64,000 bases of DNA from Aplidium turbinatum (lineage: Eukaryota; Chordata; Ascidiacea; Aplousobranchia; Polyclinidae), in the NCBI GenBank assembly GCA_918807975.1, contig OU964930.1:18160372-18224371 (forward strand). Reading direction: 5' to 3'. A model generated the notes under the pieces. The model worked only from the letters and a program-made list of their open reading frames with translations. It searched no databases and was not told where the DNA came from. Within the stretch, counting starts at the first letter, position 1. Each line of letters starts with the position of its first letter. Made by a program: the position numbers and the translations under genes. This document shows positions 46,800 to 58,504 of the stretch, piece after piece.

Positions 46800-49700
46800 T
46801 CAGCCCTTTAAAGTTCCGTTTTTAATTTGGTCTTTTTCCCATTGGCTGAATTTGCGTTTCATAGTTGGGATCCTTGTAGAGCTTTTTGTAGATCTGCGAT
46901 AAGATTTGCGTCTTCGACGCATTTTTTCAGTGACAATTCCTTCGTCTTCAGATGAGGACGACGTTGTAGTTTGGTACACTGGCGCCGTGACAGGCAAAGA
47001 CGTGTTTTCTGATAATTTGTTAGGACACTGATAAAGGTATCCTCCTTTAAAAGGAGTAATCAGCTGGTTTTCAAACTGATTGGTGTCTTTGTTTTTAAAG
47101 TTATTAAAAACCGTTTCAGGGGGATTGTTGTTTCCATGTTGATAAATTGACTTGGCAACACTTTTTGTGTGTGCTCTTTGTGGGAGCGCTTGCAAGGGAA
47201 GAGGTGCGACTGGTGGCATGTATAAACTCCGCACTGGTCCTTGCAGTTTTGAAATAGGTTGAACTGGAGTTGCAGTTGACGGTGGCATTCTTGGTAACTC
47301 ATGGCGCCTCTGAATTGGGTGAGGCTGAGAAAAACATAGCCCTGTTTAGTCATTTAATGACAAAATAACCTAGTTTGGCATATGTAAATACAAAAATAGG
47401 TTTAGGTTATAGGCTAACCTTAATACTAGGTAGGCTAGTAGCTAAATATTAAAACTTAGGCTAGTGGTACTAGTAGCCTAAGCTATTTGCATGAGAGAGA
47501 GAAAAAACTAAACTATTTAAAAAATTAAAAACTGCAAACAAGCATATTTTACTTTTGAACTACGAAGAATTTTCGGTGATCATTTTCAGTAAATTACTAA
47601 ATTTCGTAGAGTATTTTAAAGTAGGCTATTAGATTACTTTAACTAACACAAGACAGTTAATATATTTTATATGAAGACTACGAACAACTTCAAGATAGAT
47701 TATAATAATTTTTAGTCAATAACTGTTGTAAGCTACGATAAAATGCATCAAATCGTCCAACTTACTTCTGCGTCCAATGGTGTTTTAGGAGGGGCAGGTT
47801 GCTGTACAGAGTTTTCTCTTGATTCTCGTTTTCGACAAAAGCAACTAAATTGTGTAAAAAATATGCATCGTTAAATTGTGGATTAGCGCTTTTTAGAATG
47901 CGATATTGCTGTGAAGATTTATATCAAACGTTTTTCAACTGGGAACTTTATGATGGTGAGAATTGCAAAACTTACAAAGATTTTACACTTTTTGAAATTG
48001 GTTTGGTTTGGTTTGGTTTTGAATCTTTATCCTCGGACTGACAAAGCCTTGATAGGTTATTCCTGGTACTTGTTCGCATACTTGTAGAGGCACTTGACGC
48101 AGGGCCGGTTACCGAGATTGGCAGAGTGAAGTTTTCCGATTGTTGAAGTCTTGTTGCCGAGAAACTATTCCATTCACTAGGTGCCGCTGAATGGAGAGCA
48201 GTCCTGAAATGCGTTGCTCAAACGCACACCCCGAGAGTCGAACCAGCGCCGTGTGATCTTGAGCCCGGCGCGTAACCACTGAGCTATCCGGGCGATATAT
48301 CAGCATAAGCGATATATCGTGGAAAACGATATATCAGTATATCAGTGTCCGCCCCGCATGGTTCCGGTAGCGTTGACAAAGGGGACCTAGGGGTATTCAT
48401 GGACCCTGGACCGGCATGAATGTAGGGGCCGGTGACCTTTCCGAGGGGACCGGTTATTTGAAGAAACCACCGCGTATTCTTTAGATGCAGTGCGTTTTTC
48501 TTAGAAGTATCTTGATTTAGAACCCAACCAGTCACGTTGGTACCGGGCCCAAATTATCCTCTCAACCGCCCTGCATGGCCAAATGCCCCTTTCCCATATG
48601 TAAGCCTCCAATTGTAGACATTTGCTTTAAAAAAACTATTGAAGCATAAGACGGGGTGCAAAATATTTGTCTAAAACAACCATTGACCTAAAAGTATAGT
48701 TTGCTTACAACCAAGTAAGAAATGCAAGAAAAATAAGAAACAATAATCCCCCAGCTCCAATAGCAATGATGATCCACAAATCAAACGGAAGTGAGCTTTC
48801 GTCGTCTTCAATGCTGATGTCTGCAAAATACGATCAACACAAATACACTCAAACATGTTGTTAATGCAGATCGTACGACAAATATATAAAGCAACATATT
48901 TTGTCCAATGAAATGCCCTTTATGGTTGTTCAGAAATTCATGCTCTAATACTGAGGGTGGCGGCAGTTAGTAACAATTTTATCAGCAGTACAAATTTAAT
49001 GTTCTAACTTGATTGACCAACAGCAACCTGGTTAGGATTTCATTGATAAGTTTTGCGCAATCAAATAACACGTGAAAAAATCGATCACATATCTATAATC
49101 AACTTTATCCGCTACTGGTCGTTAATGATTGCTAACGTACTGATTATGCCTGGTATTGGCCTGATAGGGTGATTAGTTGGCTGGTGCTGAAGAGTCCTGA
49201 TTGGAGCAATCTTGCGGTTCACTGGAGTTGGTTTGTGTTTGTTCACATTTGATGATGCAGCTTGCGGTTTTCTGAAAGTTACATGCCAAAAATAGTGTTT
49301 ACAAACTAAATTGTTATAAACAAGTGAATAAAAAAATAACAGTTAACCTCTCAAGTACATGTAGCTCCACACAGAGTGAAATTTACATGCCTTTTGACTC
49401 TTTTTTATTTCTTTAAAAGTATTATTGACTCAAAAAGAATGTCTAAAAAGACATTACGAAAAGTAACTACGGACAAAGGCCAGTGTTTCGATCTTCAGAT
49501 CTCTTCAGCGTAGTAAAGTGAAAGTAGAAAGTTGTCTTGAAGCGTTGGTTGAACGTTGTTGGTTCAACGCTTCAAGACAACTTTCTACTTTCACTTTACT
49601 ACGCTGAAGAGATCTGAAGATCGAAACACTGGCCTTTGTCCGTAGTTACTTTTCGTAATGTCTTTTTAGACATTCTTTTTGAGTCAATAATACTTTTAAA

Positions 49701-52700
49701 GAAATAAAAAAGAGTCAAAAGGCATGTAAATTTCACTCTGTGTGGAGCTACATGTACTTGAGAGGTTAACTGTTATTTTTTTATTCACTTGTTGATTCAT
49801 TCATATCAGTTTGTATCCTCTGGGGATCCTTCTCTTGTATCATGGGCCAATCCTATAGATGTTTGCTGGTACACCCCTTCATTTTCTTTAAATTGTTATA
49901 ACCTGCTTTTTATGCAGCAATTAACTATTGTTCTGTTGGCGATGGTTCGACTCTCGTGGTGTGCGCTTGAGCATCACATTTTAGGGACTGCTCTCCACTC
50001 AGCGGCATGCAATGCAGCCAAATATTTATGAAATGTCACTCAACATGTGACGCAATGTTATTGAAACGTTGTAATAGTATTAAAAACATATTTTTTGTGG
50101 GGGGGCGATTGCTTCCCCAAGCCCACCCGTGGCTACGTCCTTGATGTAAATATTCATAAATTTTAAGTATCAAAAAAGACTTGAATTATTAAGGGAAGAA
50201 AATATTACCTGTTTACTTTTTTTCGTAATTTTTTTCGTTTTTCTAGATTTATTCTTCCACCATTTCCATCAAATACTGAATTTGTCGAGAACTTTCCTGA
50301 GTTCTTTTTGTTCTTTGATTTCTCTTTGTTTTTTGATTTCACTGGCTTGTTTTGAAAAGAAAATGTTTCTGCAAGAATTGAGAATAGAATTGTGTATCAA
50401 GTAGCCTATACAAAAAGTTGTAACCTACAGTATTATTTTACATTTTTTCAATTTATTTAATATCTTAAGATTTGAGTTTCAAATTAACTTTGTGCAAACA
50501 ATAAACTCACTTTTAAACCCTCCTGGCTCCTTAGTAATTTTGTATTTCATCATAAAACCTTGATGTCCTGCAGCAGCAGTGTCAGCCTTTAAGTCTACGC
50601 GTGCCAAGTAACCTGTAAATACCCAATTCAATGCATTCAATATGACTAATTTTTAGATTCAACGTTAGGTTACGTTGTAAAAAGTCTTAATTTTCTACCA
50701 AAGAAAGATTATTCTGTACAAAACACTACTCAAATATTAAATTTGACAACTCTGTAATTGAAATGCCGACTGAAGAACCAATAGCCTACAACCAGGCTTG
50801 CCAGTATCCAATCCTTCCTAGGTCGTTATTGTTTTTACATGGTGTTCGTTTTTTCTCTCAATCATGCACCAATGGTAATCGGTAGTCGGACAACTCGGCA
50901 TGCGGCAACTCAGCAAGTTGCTTCAACTCAGCAATTACATTTCAGCAACTGCCAAGTCAGCAAATGAGAATTACGTGCTCAAGTCAGATTTGCTTGGTCA
51001 TCGCTTGCAAGGATAGACGCTCAGCTGAAAGAGCTCACACCATGACGATGGAATGAAAATATTCCACGCAGCGCAGTGTACCCTGGACCTTGTATTAGAA
51101 TAATTAGGTCGTGTTTTAATCAATTTTTTTTAAAGTAGCATTTTAAAAGTTATTATAAGCTGTCTTTCTATAGACTATAGGTTAGTTTATGCCGGGTCTA
51201 ATAGATTTTGTGTGCTACGCGGAATTTGATGCGGATAGTGGCATAATAGAGCAGAGACAATGCTTTGGAACAGGACTGCAGTGAGAGAGGTTAGGCCTAA
51301 TTGACTTAACGCTCACATAAGTTTTAGAAACATTGTTAATAATTTTTTCGCAATCTTATTCCTTCATTTCAACATAAACGTTAAATTTCACCACTCTTGT
51401 AAACTAGTATAACATAAGTGGAAGTTGACTAAGGGCAACGCTTTTTGATAATCATATTTTCTTACCGTAAGTCACATAATCTCCAGGACGGCTGTCTCCG
51501 CAAAAGCTTCCCTGTACAATAACAAATGGCGTTGTCGTAATGTTGTTTTAATGTTCAATTTCTTTAAATCTACATTGTGAAAACGTTTGCTAGTCTTTTA
51601 AATGTTTTGTTTTGATTGAATTTTAATTTTGCTTATTTATTTATATCAAAATATTTTTTTTACTTTTAGAAAAAAAGGTGGTTTGTTGAATCGTTTAGTG
51701 GTGCCAAGACCTAGTGCTTACGGGGATTTTCGAATCAGACCCAATAATAAAAGAAAAAGAAGCTAGCCTAAGTGATATCGGTAAGTAAGTCGAATTTTCA
51801 CTCTTCACAGCATCCTTTGCTCAAGTTTTTACTTTCAACGTAGCTCAAAAGGTAGCAATTAATCCTCATCAATCTTTATCTCTTTGAACAGCTTGTACTT
51901 TAAGCAAACTTTTTATTCTACAACAAGTTACGTCAAGGCGTGTCTCAAACTTTTCCGACTATAGTATTTCTCAGTGACGTTCGGTGGCTTAAACCGTTGG
52001 GAAAGCAACTTGGAAATATTGTGCAGCAAGTTAGTAGGCACGAAAGGCGTAACCGTCGGGCGAAGCCCGAAGGCGTGTTGCCCAAGGCAACACTTCCAGC
52101 GGGGGTCTGGGGGGCGTACCACAGAAATTTTTGAAAAACACTTCCAATTTGGTGCGCTCTGAGAGCATTTCCAAAACAAATCAAAAATAAAAATCTGTCA
52201 ATTGTGCTTCGCATATGTCGTGATCATACATCCTTTTAATGTTTAGAAGTCATGAACAATCTTAATTTTAACGTTGCAGGACGAAAATCCAGTGTTAGAC
52301 GGAATAATAGTTGTCTAAATATTTCATTCGTCATGAATGTTCATTCTCAGATATTCAGTTAGGCCTACACTACAAAAACTAACACTTAGGCTTAGGCCTA
52401 AACATTACAACCGCAAGCAATTTGTACAAAAAGCTGGATAAGTTTGCCTCCTGCGTATAGAAGCTTAACGAACTGAATATTGCATCCGCACCTGAACGTT
52501 CATTGGCGAAGTAACGTTATATCAACGCTGTAAAAAGGGCAAAGGCATGACTATGAAAGCTAGTAGGCTAAAGTACATGGCGAGGAGACATCAAAAAACA
52601 GCAACAATCCCTCTATGATGCTGTGCTGTGTACCGTGACGAGAGACCATTCTGTGCGTATGACCAGTTAGTCTAGCGATTGAACGCATTGACGTCACTGG

Positions 52701-55654
52701 GAAAGCAACTCTAACCATAACACATCTGATTGGCTATAAGCAGCTGGTGACGTTTTGCAAAACGAGTGAGGATTGAATAAAACGAAGGCGTTTTTTGACG
52801 TTTTTGGACGTGGGGAAAGCAACTTTTCAAATTGATTTCCCTGAAGCCTCAGTGGTTGTTTCTGACAGAAGCGTTTGCGTTAATTGGCATTTATAGGCAA
52901 GACATGCGGTTTGGTGAGGACTTAGACTACTCACAAGCGTTACGAGTAATTCTAGTCACAAACACAGTAATTTTCAAGTTAAAATAGACGTGATAAAAAT
53001 AATAAGTTAAACCTAGAATTCAGTCATTATATTTTGCATAGTTTTTGCTCAGGTAAGCACTGCTTTCCTTGCTTTCCCTCACCGATCGTCACTGGTATCC
53101 CTGTACACAGGTATGAACCGTCTCGCATCTTAAACTATTCCGAACACCCGACTACCACAATGCATGTTGTTTTATGAAATTAACTAATAGTAGACATTTG
53201 GGTCCATTATCATAGCCTACATAGGCCTATAGTAGGCTAATTTGCAACACCCATCCACAAAAGTTGGTTCCAGAACTCCCAAGGGTACTCTCACCCTATT
53301 GAAAAACGATAGTCTCAACTAAAATTATAATCGGAAATACTTACCATGCTGGTGCCAGTCTTGAAGTCCAAAATTTCTACAGATTGTGTGAAACAGTTAT
53401 TTATGGAACCAGTCAGATTCAACTTGTAGAAAGCCAGCTTAACACGCTGTTTGACATTTGCAGAAATTCTAAAAAACACAAAACGTTTCTATTTTCAAAT
53501 TTTTCAAGAAGCAATTAAATGAATAAGTAGGTTAGGCTATGTAAGCTATCCTCCAAGCGAGAAAGTGAATTTTTAAAGCTTTAATCTTTCCTGTAAGTTT
53601 TGTAGGCGATACCCTACTTGTGGGATAAGGTTCTCAAAAGTAACTTTTTGCGGCTAATTACTTCTATCAAAGAAGTAAATTTGCAAATAATAATAACAAC
53701 AACATTTATATAGCGACACATCTACAACGCGAACCATGCTGCAAACCAGTATAAACTGTAGCTGTAATTCAAAAACTAATGCACTTCTGTGTTGTTGTTT
53801 TTTTGTTTTTTTTTATGAATACAATTTATCGCTGATTTGTCAGGAGAAAATCTGACATGAATTGATTTTATGTAAGTTGAAGAAACAAAGCCAATTAAAC
53901 TTCAACTTACACCCAGCTGCATTGGGTTTGTGTGGTGATACCATGTGGGAAGCCCGGGCTCGCAAAGTCTTGCCAACTTCGTTTGGCATTAAGTCGATGG
54001 ACACAATTTTTCCCTGCAAAAATATTTAATGTTATTTTAAATTTATTAAAACCAGTCATTTTGCAAAAAACAATTTAAAATCGTTAAAGAAAAGTTGTTT
54101 TCTTTCAAATTATCCATAAAAATTGAAAAAAATAATTCATTCCACTTAAATTGTACCAAGCTTATGCTAACAACTTTCCAAGCAGCTTCATTATTGCGGA
54201 AAACGTGTGAAATATTTCCCAAGGTTTCACTAACAAATGACATCATATGCATTCTCATATGTCAGGAATCCTTGACCCACAGTAGGAAGGACAACAAGTC
54301 TACGCCTCATCAACAGACATCACGCAACCGTGTCTGAAGACATGTTTTAAGGGAGATACGAATATCGGCTGCATTGTCTTGTTGTTAATTTAACCAAAAT
54401 GTGCAATTCCAGACATAAGCCCAGTTATGATTACAGAGACTTGTGGAGGAACGTGGGGCGTGGAGCGTGGGACAGTGGGCTAGGAACAATTATAGTAGCC
54501 AGTAATCTTTTCAAGAGGCTGGAAACTTGAAGAAATTACCTCGTATTGTTTGGATATGGTGTGTTTTTCTTAAAAGTATCTCAATTTGGAGCCCTAGGAT
54601 CTCATTGGTACTTCCCCTAAATCATTCCCTCAACTGCCCTGAACATATGACATAATAAATTTTGAACATGAATTCAGAAATGCTGACCTTGCTACAAAAA
54701 CTGGATAAGTGTGACGGAAAAAGAAGGTTCAACCATGTTCAATGTCTCTGGACTTACTGAGAGAGAGAGAGAGATTTTTTTATTTCGTCTGTTGCAAGAA
54801 TAGGATAGCCAACGGTACAATTATAAACAATACGAATAAAATAGCACCATAACAATCTAGATTTGCAAATTTTGCGTAGTTTTTGTGTGCTTAAACCCCA
54901 ACACAAAATGCCATATTGTATATTTTGAGCGTGCAAGAGCATAGTGCAGTGTTGACATAATTTGTTTGCTTGTGTAATTTCTACTGTTATAAAATATTCC
55001 AGATATTTTCGTGAGTCTCCCAAATAGATCTTTAATGTGATAATTTCAACTTAGTTTGTCATCAAGAAATATGCCGAAATATTTGATGTCTGTTTTTTGA
55101 ATTTTTGTATTGTTTAAGACTACATGTAGTTTTGAAATTGATCCTCCATTTTGTTTAAGCTAACATGTAAAACGTCTTGGAGTAGTTGATGCATAATTAG
55201 TTTGCATTGAACCAATCAGTGAAACGCTGCATCTCAATTTCAGTTTTAGATGTTGCTGAAGTAAATAAAAGAGTGTCATCAGCAAATAGCTGAGAATCGA
55301 AAGTTGATATAAGAGGCATATCATATACGTAAAGCAGAAAAACAATGGTTCAAGTACAGATCCTTGCGGAACACCACATGTGATATTTTCATCCTTTGAT
55401 TTGAAGCCATCAGCAGAAACATATTGTTTACGGTTGTTTAAGTAATATTTTATGATTTTATTTTAAGATTTTACTTTATTTAATTTGTTTTGTTCTTTTT
55501 GCAAAAACAACATTACACAATGTTAAATTGAATTATCATTTAAGCTCTACTAAAAATTACTCTACTTACATGGAGGGTTGAGAAAAGATGATTGTTGGAC
55601 GCATGATGTTCTTAAGAATTGAACAGCAAGCACAAGATGTATCACCACTTTCAT
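46800..55654 (-). CDS. Single-CUB type I transmembrane protein, 10 exons, complete
   Basis: Exons (minus): 55654-55570, 54013-53911, 53468-53345, 51511-51466, 50612-50511, 50368-50209, 49271-49141, 48820-48709, 47844-47766, 47324-46800; all GT-AG, all phases agree, 488 aa. Residues 1-18 form a signal peptide (MKVVIHLVLAVQFL). CUB domain 32-145 with the four canonical cysteines C32, C60, C88, C108 and landmarks FASPGFPHG, QCSWVI, GSFCGDSRPG and QGFMMKYK. A Lys-rich stalk (150-250) follows, then a transmembrane helix 265-288 (LWIIIAIGAGGLLFLIF), a Cys/basic stop-transfer CFCRKR, a proline-rich stretch and a C-terminus with SSSSEDE and RRRRKSYRR. Family unknown; extracellular binding or adhesion is inferred from CUB only. 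The start was chosen over upstream methionines because it gives the signal peptide. Confidence 0.9.
48021..48297 (-). mobile_element. tRNA-derived SINE, copy 1 of family S2
   Basis: Read on the minus strand it opens with a tRNA-like head (cgcccggatagctcagtgg as box A, ctggttcgactctc as box B), followed by tttcaggactgctctccatt and a body. Copies occur at 56575-56840 (-) and a partial one at 49935-50030 (+). A cloverleaf acceptor stem does not close, so this is a SINE head and not a tRNA gene. Confidence 0.75.
48340..48600. repeat. Dispersed repeat Y, copy 1
   Basis: Shares a collinear run of blocks with 54440-54655: ttgaagaaa, cgtatt, gtgtttttctta, agtatct, then ctcaac(c/t)gccctg. About 230 bp; class unknown. 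Both copies lie in introns of the CUB gene. Confidence 0.6.
49466..49514 (-). ncRNA. Type I hammerhead ribozyme, left arm
   Basis: Exact mirror of 49598-49646, on the minus strand; predicted cleavage after the base complementary to 49472. This strand is the transcribed strand of the CUB gene, so this copy would be present in its intron 6 pre-mRNA, whereas the right-arm motif would be present as its antisense. Confidence 0.85.
49598..49646 (+). ncRNA. Type I hammerhead ribozyme, right arm
   Basis: In order: stem I strand ACTACG (49598-49603), CTGAAGA core (49604-49610), stem II GATC-TGAA-GATC, GAA, stem III ACA with loop CTGGCCTT and TGT, cleavage base C at 49640, then stem I strand CGTAGT. 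All invariant core bases (C3, U4, G5, A6, G8, A9, G12, A13, A14, A15.1, U16.1) are there; position 7 is A, which hammerheads tolerate. Stem I pairs all six bases. Short stem III is typical of retroelement hammerheads. Self-cleavage is predicted, not shown. Confidence 0.85.
49935..50030 (+). repeat. Partial S2-family SINE
   Basis: gatggttcgactctcgtgg (box B) followed by gcttgagcatcacatt and gggactgctctccactcagc matches the head and body start of the SINE at 48021-48297, in the other direction. Truncated. Confidence 0.6.
50613..51465 (-). other. CUB gene intron 4
   Basis: No repeat or gene recognised; repeated cagcaact-like words lie near 50900-50960. Confidence 0.4.
51512..53344 (-). other. 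CUB gene intron 3
   Basis: Contains a relative of element D at about 52045-52165 (cgtcgggcgaagcccgaagg hairpin followed by tttttgaaaaaca). Nothing else recognised. Confidence 0.5.
54440..54655. repeat. Dispersed repeat Y, copy 2
   Basis: Matches 48340-48600 in the same order and direction; in CUB intron 1. Confidence 0.6.
54757..55455 (-). mobile_element. Truncated LINE with reverse transcriptase fragment in CUB intron 1
   Basis: Minus strand: YYLNNRKQYVSADGF, ENITCGVPQGSVLEP and, after a frame change, QLFADDTLLFTS (the catalytic FADD box), then degraded sequence to a (ga)n run at 54758-54776. CR1/L2/Rex-like by motif style. Both ends truncated; several stops and shifts. Confidence 0.75.
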
Positions 55655-56574
55655 TGCTCTGATTGGTAAGAAGAAGGAACTGACATATCGTTGTGTGAAG
55701 TTTCTGTAAATGGCCTTCAGTTCTGTAACAATACAACCTATACCTTGTTTTGTCTCTGTAATGAACGAAAACAAATTGATTTCACTACGTCTTACACAGC
55801 TCGTCTTACACGTCTTACACAAGCAAAAAAATAGCGAATAAAATAGTGTGTAGGCGTACGAGACCAACTGCTGCAACAAAGAAAAAACAAATGGCATGAA
55901 CAACAATTAACTTAGATTGTTTAAACTTTAAACTACAAATATTTTTTGCAAATAAACCTGTTTTATATTGGCCCATTACAAGTTAAATTTTTACAATAAG
56001 GCTAAAATATAAGATTATGCTACTTACATTGTGTCTGCTTAGCTGAAGTCTTTCCAATTGAGATAGTAAACGTACCTCTCTGATCAAATACAGCCTTAGG
56101 CTATCCAAGCTGTCTAAAAGCAATCTGACAACTTTCCGTTCAACTCCCACCAAATGAAAAGCAAAAACTGCTCATTTAACAAACATTGACCAGGCTGACT
56201 AGCAGAAAGATCTTGCTCAAATTGAAGTGTGGCACAATAAAACTTTAAAAAATGGGCAGCATTAATATTTATTGAATACACTCACAAATTCTTGAAATCA
56301 CAACTTTGTCACTTTGTTAAATCGATACACTAATAAAATGTTTTTCCAACTGACAAAGACTTTCGGGTATACAGCGCATAGGTTAAACGTTTTTTGACAC
56401 GATTTTTCATCTTCGCATTAGAACATTTAGAACACAACATTTAGGTTAACATCAATTTAGAAACATGAGTTTTTTAGATATGGTAGCCTACTATTTTAAA
56501 AGCCGATTGAGATTTTTCACTTGGTGGTTTATTTTAACTTTTATGCGTTCCAATTTTCGTTATCGATTAGTTGT
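55655..56574. other. Upstream flank of CUB gene
   Basis: Presumed promoter and 5' UTR (minus strand). A frame continues upstream of the chosen start to 55906 but encodes no recognisable leader. Nothing else seen. Confidence 0.35.
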
Positions 56575-56840
56575 GGGAATCTTTATCCTCGAACTGAGAA
56601 ATCCTCTTTGGAAGTAGGTTATAATCTTGGCAGTTTTAAATATTTGCAGAGGCTTTGGTTTTGGTCTATTGACACAAGCCCAGTTACCGAGATTGACAAA
56701 GTAAAGTTTTCTCTGGTGGTTGTTCTGTGTAAACTATTTGATCCACTAGGTGCTGTTAAATAGAGAGATGTTCTTGAAATGCATTGCTCAAGTGCACCCC
56801 CCAAGAGTTGAAGAACAATCGTCGCTTGATCTCAGGTTTC
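56575..56840 (-). mobile_element. tRNA-derived SINE, copy 2 of family S2
   Basis: Collinear with 48021-48297 (tctttatcctcg, cccagttaccgagattg, ctaggtgctg, aatgcattgctcaa) in the same direction; its tRNA-like head is more decayed. Confidence 0.7.
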
Positions 56841-57650
56841 TTTATTTACAAAATATCCTTCTTGACAATGGATATTAATTGTTTACAGTATTGGATGCAT
56901 TATTCTGAACTGTTTTGATCACCATGCCGCATTCACACTCCAAGTCTAGGCAATGGCTTAAACACTAACCAAATCCATTTTACAGAGACGCAAAGAAAGA
57001 GCAAAGTTTTTCCAGGAGGAGCAACATTTTTTGACGTCATAAAGGAAGACAATATAAATTGTTTTAAAATTGAGATTAGCATTAAATATTATTTGACAAT
57101 TAAGGATTAACTTTCTTGTCTTGGACTAGTCATACGGATTGCACTTGCTGATTGTGGTTATCACTGAAGAAAAAACCACACAAATGACAGTTTCTAAAAA
57201 ACGAATATAGCCTACTGAATCAAGATGGTAGCCTACATCACCGCGTGTTCATGTTCATTTCGTGTACAGCATTTCGTGTCTCTCTCTCTCTCTATCCCAT
57301 GTGAGAAGATTGACAGTAGGCTACAGGCCCTATCAGTAGCGAAAAGGACAAAGTTGATGCCTTTGGCTGAAGATCGCAAATTGAACAAATTTTAATAACA
57401 GTTGTTAGAAAGATAGTTTCAAGAAAGCTTTGAAATCTACTTTCGTTCACTACAGTACGAACAGACTAGGCCTACAATAAAGTGGTTGAGGGCAACAGTG
57501 AAATAGTAAGTACTAAGTATAGGCTATTGAAACTTTTGTGATGTTTTGGCAAATGAAAATAACCGGCACCACTTAGGCTTACACCAAAGCGATTTTTCTA
57601 TTATTGTGTTTTATTTGCATATATATCAACGAATTAGTTTAGATTGAGAT
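56841..57650. other. Intergenic, no gene seen
   Basis: Contains a short (ct)n run near 57278-57293. No reading frame or repeat recognised. Confidence 0.4.
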
Positions 57651-57689
57651 CACTTGACATTTTCTTTTCGATGTTATTGACACCGAGGT

Positions 57690-57884
57690 TACTGAGTGTT
57701 ACTTTAATTGTCGTAGGACAGCATTACGCAAATAGGATTTAATCAGAGTCAACGCCGAAAAACTTCTTTCTGAAGAAACGTTTGAAATAGGGATTTTGAT
57801 AGCTAGGCTACTTTGCACAAACGGTAGGCTATAGCTGAAAAAGCTTTCTTGTAATGCGGGGTTCACACTGAGCTTGTCTCGCAT
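57690..57884 (-). pseudogene. hAT transposase dimerisation-domain fragment
   Basis: Minus strand: SLAIKIPISNVSSERSFSAL, then TLIKSYLRNAV, the C-terminal dimerisation motif of hAT transposases (SNxSxERSFSALxxIKxxLR). Neighbouring ends or other transposase parts were not found. Confidence 0.8.
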
Positions 57885-57964
57885 TTAGCATATAGCGGGT
57901 GGGCGTGTTTTCATGTCTGGCGTGTTTCGGCTTTATGATTTGCGCTGACATGTTCACATTGGTT

Positions 57965-58504
57965 GTTCAAAAAATAAGATCAACACTCTGCGTGACAAAA
58001 AAAATTAAGCCTTTCCTAAACAAACAAGCACTTCTCTCCATTTACCATTCTCTAGTTGAGAGTCAGATATTATATTGTATCTCAACATGGTGTCATGAAA
58101 ACAAAACTACATTGCAAAAGCTACAACGTACATGCAATAACTTTCTTCGTACTGTATTTAACATTGACAGCAGAGAAAGCGTAAAAGGTGTAATGGAACT
58201 CAATAATTTAAAATCAATTAACCACATGAAAACTACAGAGATTGCAACTTTCATGTTTAAATATTCAAAAAGGCTACTTCCCACAACATTCAATGATATA
58301 ATTATGTGTAAACAATCAAGTAGCCTAACAACAAGAAGTAATTCTCCTTATATTCCGATATATTGTAGAATTAACACTTGCAAACAATCAATACGGTACA
58401 TGGGGCCAACAGTTTGGAACAAGCTTCCCCCTACTACAAGAAATGAATGCAAAACTGTAAAAGGCTTTAAATTAAAAATGAACAAGCTAAATCTTCCTTG
58501 AAAT
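57965..58504 (+). pseudogene. C-terminal piece of a LINE reverse transcriptase polyprotein
   Basis: About 180 open codons: IKPFLNKQALLSIYHSLVES, QILYCISTWCHENKTTLQKL, QRTCNNFLRTVFNI and the end YMGPTVWNKLPPTTRN. These are post-palm (thumb and C-terminal) motifs of CR1/L2/Rex-type LINEs. Strongly 5'-truncated; the surviving part is open to its own stop. Confidence 0.8.

Larger units (their letters stand above)
27726..47186. repeat. Tandem duplication, unit 2
   Basis: Second copy of 5077-15674, swollen by private insertions: the TTAA element 30657-34497, a LINE tail 38873-39071, a 9-bp-TSD element 39471-39834 and the stack 40517-45852. Its left edge coincides with the TA at the end of a Tc1/mariner element. 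Its right edge continues uninterrupted into the rest of the CUB gene exon 10, which shows that this unit keeps the original right-hand context. Confidence 0.92.
47325..48708 (-). other. CUB gene introns 8-9
   Basis: Apart from exon 9 (47766-47844), this holds a tRNA-derived SINE (48021-48297) and repeat Y (48340-48600). The rest is plain intron. Confidence 0.5.
49319..49793. repeat. Perfect 229-bp-arm palindrome in CUB intron 6
   Basis: Left arm 49319-49547 and right arm 49565-49793 are exact reverse complements around a 17-bp spacer centred at 49556. Each arm carries a hammerhead ribozyme, so the two are transcribed from opposite strands. The arm has no coding sequence. The design (inverted terminal units with hammerheads) resembles the paired terminal repeats of Penelope-like elements, though no Penelope protein lies here. 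Confidence 0.95.

Noticed and set aside
48230-48297. tRNA gene on the minus strand
   Set aside because: Head of a repeated SINE with diverged copies at 49935 and 56575; no closed cloverleaf.
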